This document shows, piece by piece, positions 60,015-64,000 of a stretch of DNA of 64,000 bases (the stretch's first letter is position 1; every line of letters begins with the position of its first letter). Source of the DNA: Odobenus rosmarus divergens (Eukaryota > Chordata > Mammalia > Carnivora > Odobenidae). A program made the position numbers and the translations under genes. The DNA lies in assembly GCF_000321225.1 (NCBI RefSeq), contig NW_004450944.1, positions 1,067,299 through 1,131,298 of the forward strand. The letters run 5' to 3'. The notes beneath the pieces were generated by a model. It was not told where the DNA came from. It saw only the letters and a program-made list of their open reading frames with translations, and did no database searches.

Positions 60015-60530
60015 CGGCCTCCTTTCTTTCTACACAAATGGTAGCTAATGAAACACGGTGGTCTGCATGCTGCTATTTTCATTTAACACGTCTTGGAAAA
60101 CTCTCCATGTGGGCACATCAACCTAGCTCCTTCATTTACTGCCTGGTGCAAAGGAAAGATCCATCTCCTCGGTGGTGCCCTGGTGATGGGCACCTAGATT
60201 GCTTCCAGTCATTCGCTATGCAAACGGGGCTGCAGCATTCCCCTGCACACTCCTTTGTGTATGTGGGCAAGTATATTTATAGGATAAACTCCCAAAAGGG
60301 GAATCGATGGTTAAAGGTAATGCACATGTTTTAATTTTGCTAGAAATAAAATATCCTCCAGAGCCTGTACCAATTTTTATACCCACCAGCAAAGTATGAG
60401 AGTGCCTCCTTCCCAACACAGTAAATTTTCTAGCTTCTTCACCTCTGCCACTATGATGCAGGGAAAATGGTGTTCGATGCAGCTTTAATTTGCACTTTTG
60501 CTTATAACTGATGAGATTGTGTATCTTTCC
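60015..60530 (-). repeat. Old L1 remnant
   Basis: Antisense L1 landmarks: ggtggtctgcatgctgctat, gcacctagattgcttccagt, tataggataaactcccaaaa, gtaccaatttttatacccac and gtatgagagtgcctccttcc. It abuts a different L1 end immediately to its right. Confidence 0.78.
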
Positions 60531-60534
60531 ATAT

Positions 60535-61140
60535 TTTTTTAAGGTTTCATTTTTTTCCAATTGTGGTAAAGTACACATAACAAAATCGCCATCTTAACCA
60601 TTTCTAAGTGCACAGCTCAGTAGTGTTAAGTATATTCACATTGTTGTGCAACAGATCCTCAGAACTTTTTCATCTTGCAACGCTGAAACTCTGTCCCTAT
60701 TAAATAAGGACCTCCCAACCCCCCCTCCCCCAGCTCCTGGCAACCATCATTCTACCTTCCATCTCTGAACTGGACAACTCTAGGCACCGCATACCTTATA
60801 AGTGCAATTATACAACAGTTGTCTTTTTGTGGCTGGCTTATTTCACTCAGCCTAATACCCTGAAGGTTCATCCATTCTGGAGCATGTCTTGGAATTTCCT
60901 TCCTTTTTATGGCTGGATAATATTCCATTGTACATATATACCATGCTTTGTGTATCCATTCAACTGTTGGTGGACACCTGGGTTGCTTCCCCCTTTGGGT
61001 TACTGTGAATAATGCTGCTATGAACACGGGGTGTGCAAATATCTCTTTGAGACCCTGCTTTTAAGTCTTTTCAATAAACACCCAGAAGTGGAATTACTGG
61101 ATCATATGGTAATTCTATTTTTAATTCCTTCAGTATGTTT
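60535..61140 (-). repeat. Old L1 3' end with an open ORF2 tail
   Basis: The 3' region, ccaattgtggtaaagtacac, is followed by ggctggcttatttcactcag, ggataatattccattgtaca and cacccagaagtggaattact. On the minus strand 60752-61027 is open. It reads as the L1 ORF2 C-terminal region (a TMEYYPAIKRKE-like block, then LSEISQ). No reverse transcriptase or endonuclease domain remains, so it is a dead fragment. Confidence 0.86.
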
Positions 61141-62369
61141 TAATGCCATTTATTTCCAGCTGACCCTTTAACACCCTTGGGGCCTCAGTTTCCAGGAATC
61201 CTCTCTCTTCAGCCTTTAAGTCTATCGCTGAATCTGTCCTCGGCACCCTACCATACTCTGGGGTTTTGCCTTCCAAGGTGACCTCAGAATAAAGCTGGAA
61301 CCAGCCCTAACAGTGTGGACTCAACCTGGCCTGGCAGTTTCGAGAGGCTGAGAGAGAGAGCCCCTCTCAAAGCTCCCAACACAGTGGCTGCATAAGCTTA
61401 GGCCCCAGGGCACCTGGCTCAGTCCCCTGGCCATGTTGACCCCTTGGTTTCTCTCCTGCTCCCGGATACAGCGACTCTGGTGCACATACAAAGGAGGCAG
61501 CTTCTTAGGGCATTTGGAACATCACTTAAACTCAGAGGTAAGAAAAACAGCTAGTACATCTGGTAAAAATGCTACCTACCCTTAAGATCTTGCCAAAATA
61601 CTCCAAACCCTAAATTTAGGTTTGGTTAAACCATACACACGCAGTCCCACAAGCCACTGAAATGTGATAGCCAGTTCTGTGTCCAGCGTCCTAGGCTGGC
61701 TGCCTCTAGAATCTCTTTTCCTTTTGTTTCTGTTGCAAATAGCTCCTTTTCTTTCTTGGTCCCCTTTCCCACTACTTTGGAAATCCAAGCTCAGTCAAAA
61801 ATCTGCCAAGGAGCTACTGTTTATTAAATGTCAACCCCTCCAACGGGTAGGAGGGGAATTATTGGTGACTGAGTGCAGGTGCTTCCTGGAGTCCCTGGTC
61901 AGTGGGACAGTTTGATCAATGAATCAGGACTATCACTGGCCCTGGTGTGCCTGCCCTCAGCAGTCATTAATTGCAAGCAAACAAGCTAATCATTAGTAGG
62001 TAATTTCTTGCTGCAGAGCCCTGATTACTGTGGTGGAGACAGAAGGTGTGTTGACATGTGAGTTCAACCAGAAGGCTGGGCTGGCTCTGCCATGCTTCAG
62101 AGAGGGGAAGACCCCAGCCATCCCACGGTGCATTGCTGGAACTCAGCACACTTCCCGTCTGCTAAGTTGGAATCATTAACTCTGCAATTCAATTCCATGC
62201 ACACGGTTGCAGAGCCTTGGATTGGCTGAGCCAGGTCCTCAAACTCGGCCCAGGCGTCCTTCTTCAGCAGAAGAGTGTGCACTGTCCAGAGTATTTCAGC
62301 AAGGTATGCGTTCTGTCCTCACAGAAGGCAAGAACAATCCCCAAATGGGAGAGAAGTGAGACTGTCCCA
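61141..62369. other. Unassigned intronic DNA
   Basis: No recognised feature. Confidence 0.45.
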
Positions 62370-62520
62370 AGTTTGCCTCATTCATTCATTCAGATAACAT
62401 CCGTTGAGCCTATTATGTGCCTGCCATCTGCCAGGCACTGGGGTACAGAGAGATTATTGTCTAGTAATTGACAATTTAAGTTCACTAAGGAATATAAAGT
62501 TTCAACTGTGATGAGCACAG
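62370..62520 (-). repeat. L2 LINE 3' end
   Basis: cattcattcattcagataac, ttgagcctattatgtgcctg and tgccaggcactggggtacag are the antisense L2 terminus with its TGAA-type repeats. Confidence 0.8.
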
Positions 62521-62789
62521 GAAGATGCTTCCTGGGGCTCCAAGTGCTCATGAAGGGAGGGCTGGGATTCCTCTGCCTGTGGAGGGAGGGAAGCAGAGTA
62601 GGAGGGAAACAGGAAATATGCAGAGGACAAACTGATAAGATAAAAAGCCCAGAAATGCTGGGGTGGGGGTGGGAGACCCACATGTGTTTGTGCGATTCAA
62701 GAAGGAGAGAGAGGCTGGAGGGGAGAAAGGCAGGGGGAGGCAGAGAGAGGGGAGGTGGACAGGGAAATGCCGGACCATGCGGGCCAGGT

Positions 62790-63200
62790 GGGCCAGGCTA
62801 GAAGGGCTGCCCTTTACCCTGGGAGCAATGGGAAGTCATTTATGCATTTTCCAAAAGGGGGTGCATGATGGCCTTAAATGTGTAGAAGGATCACTGTGGC
62901 TGCTGTGTGGTGGGAGCACTGGAGGGGACAGAAGCCACGCGACCCACGGCACCGTCCAGGAGAGAGGAAGAAGTGCTTGGCAGTCCTGTGGAGAATACGT
63001 GGCCAGATCTGAGAGCTTGTGAGGAGGTACAGCCCCAAGATCTGTTAGTGGATGATACCGGGTGTGGCTCTAGGAGGATGTCTAGCTCCCTGTCTTCAGC
63101 AATGAGTGGGTGTTCAGAGAATAGGAACTTGAGAGGAGCACTGGGTTGGGGGGATGGTCAAAGGGTCAGTTTGGATGTGTGGAGGGTAGCTTTCCAGGAG
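62790..63200. repeat. Unclassified ancient repeat, copy 2
   Basis: gggagcaatgggaagtcatt, ggatcactgtggctgctgtg and agggggtgtcagctaggtct, an order known from old dispersed repeats and partly matching 19.1 kb. Confidence 0.5.
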
Positions 63201-63393
63201 GGGGTGTCAGCTAGGTCTAGAGTTCAGAGGAGAGCTATGACAGCAGGGGCAAATACAGCAGGCCCTAGTGTTCCCTCCAAAGAAGAGTGTCATGTGGGAG
63301 AGTCACCTGGTGAACACTCATTGGCCATCTCTGGGTGGAACAAGATGCTGCCTTGACTTTCCTGACTTCGCCAGAGAGCCCCATGGACATTCT

Positions 63394-63614
63394 TTTTTTT
63401 TTTTTTTAAGAGATTTATTTATTTATTTATTTATTTATTGAGAGAGAGCAAGCACATAGAGGAGAGAGGCAGAGGCAGAGAGAATCTCAAGCAGGCTCTG
63501 CACTCAGCATGGAGCCCAATACGGGGCTCAATGTCACGACCCTGAGATCACAACATGAGCCAAAACGAAGAGTCGAACGCTTTAACTGACTGTGCCACCC
63601 AGGCGCCCTACCGT
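63394..63614 (-). mobile_element. Can-SINE
   Basis: It starts with a T tract and aagagatttatttatttatt (six ATTT units) and ends with ctgtgccacccaggcgccct. The flank tggacattct is present at 63384-63393 and 63615-63624, a 10 bp duplication. The body is diverged. Confidence 0.93.
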
Positions 63615-63894
63615 TGGACATTCTCCTCACTATCTCACCAACATCTCACTCAATTTATCCTGACTCAGACCCAGTCTGTTATCTCGCATCTTGGAGCCAC
63701 CCACTAGGCTCTCATCCTGTATCCACCTTATGGACGGGTAGGGCCACAAATGTCCCCAGGCACCCAACTGGAAAATCACAGTTGCCTCGCCTTTTCCTGA
63801 GCCTTGATGCCCTCACCCCAGACCCAGCTCTTTCAGCCTGTTCTCTCCATCCCTACCAGGTTCTTCTTATATCAAGAGGATGGGTTTTCAGGAA
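63615..63894. other. Unassigned intronic DNA
   Basis: No recognised feature. Confidence 0.45.
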
Positions 63895-64000
63895 GGTCTA
63901 AAGCCAGGCCTTCCAGATTCTTGTTCCGACTCTACCTCTTACCAGATGGGCAATGTTGGGCCTCAATTTCCTCGTCTAAAATTGTGACTGTTGCCTCCTC
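63895..64000 (-). repeat. MIR fragment, cut by the window edge
   Basis: ttgttccgactctacctctt, then gggcctcaatttcctcgtct with aaaattgtgactg, is the antisense MIR core. Confidence 0.7.

Larger units (their letters stand above)
32358..64000 (-). other. SLC24A3: Intron 5' of the SLC24A3 exon (host-gene intron, incomplete)
   Basis: This lies upstream of the exon in the direction of transcription. The acceptor tract sits immediately right of 32357. No upstream SLC24A3 exon was recognised up to position 64000, although the N-terminal loop of this family diverges quickly and a short exon could be missed by eye. The interval holds the young L1 at 38.7 kb in the sense direction and a repeat-poor block at 42-46 kb. 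Confidence 0.6.

Noticed and set aside
1..64000. Bacterial, viral or mobile defence system
   Set aside because: Splice-flanked exon, MIR, L2, Can-SINE and L1 content throughout show mammalian intronic DNA. No operon, CRISPR array or replication genes are present.

Overview
This 64 kb window is non-coding-rich nuclear DNA from a mammal of the order Carnivora, most likely an arctoid caniform (bear, mustelid, seal or relative). The diagnostic feature is six tRNA-derived Can-SINEs that begin with the gcgcctgggtggctcag head and end in CT-rich and AATAAA/poly-A tracts. Young L1 3' ends of carnivore type are also present. The SINE body does not match the dog SINEC_Cf or cat versions as I remember them, so dog and cat are unlikely. 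There are no bacterial genes, operons, plasmid or phage functions, CRISPR arrays or structural RNA genes.

Only one coding segment is supported: a 77 bp exon on the minus strand at 32281-32357. It has a strong polypyrimidine/AG acceptor and a GTAAGT donor, and it encodes the HEFPNDIFTNEDRR...GAVVLHVLC segment at the start of the exchanger domain of a K+-dependent Na+/Ca2+ exchanger. It fits SLC24A3 (NCKX3) best. I could not find the neighbouring exons of this gene in the window, so about 32 kb of intron appears to lie on each side, and almost everything else here is intronic.

Layout by region. 1-6.3 kb: two tandem carnivore L1 3' ends, a CA microsatellite, an old L1, an L2, a MER5-type DNA transposon and a twin-primed micro-L1 inside another L1 tail. 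6.3-16 kb: old LTRs, a long decayed L1, an inverted pair of Can-SINEs, an MLT1-type LTR and a third Can-SINE. 16-32 kb: many MIR and L2 fossils and one very young Can-SINE at 26.7 kb. 32.3 kb: the exon. 33-42 kb: MIR, L2 and MLT1 remnants and a young 5'-truncated L1 at 38.7 kb with a perfect 16 bp target-site duplication. 42-46.5 kb: an AT-rich, visibly repeat-poor block. 46.5-54 kb: simple repeats, an MLT1, two ERVL-like LTRs and a cluster of regulatory-looking motifs near 52.5-53.3 kb. 54-64 kb: two Can-SINEs, MIRs, two stacked old L1 3' ends and L2 remnants.

Functionally the window is a large intron pair of a membrane cation exchanger gene. It has been enlarged by several waves of retrotransposons, and a few motif clusters could be intronic regulatory elements. 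Repeat family names come from remembered consensus features and were not checked by a database search.
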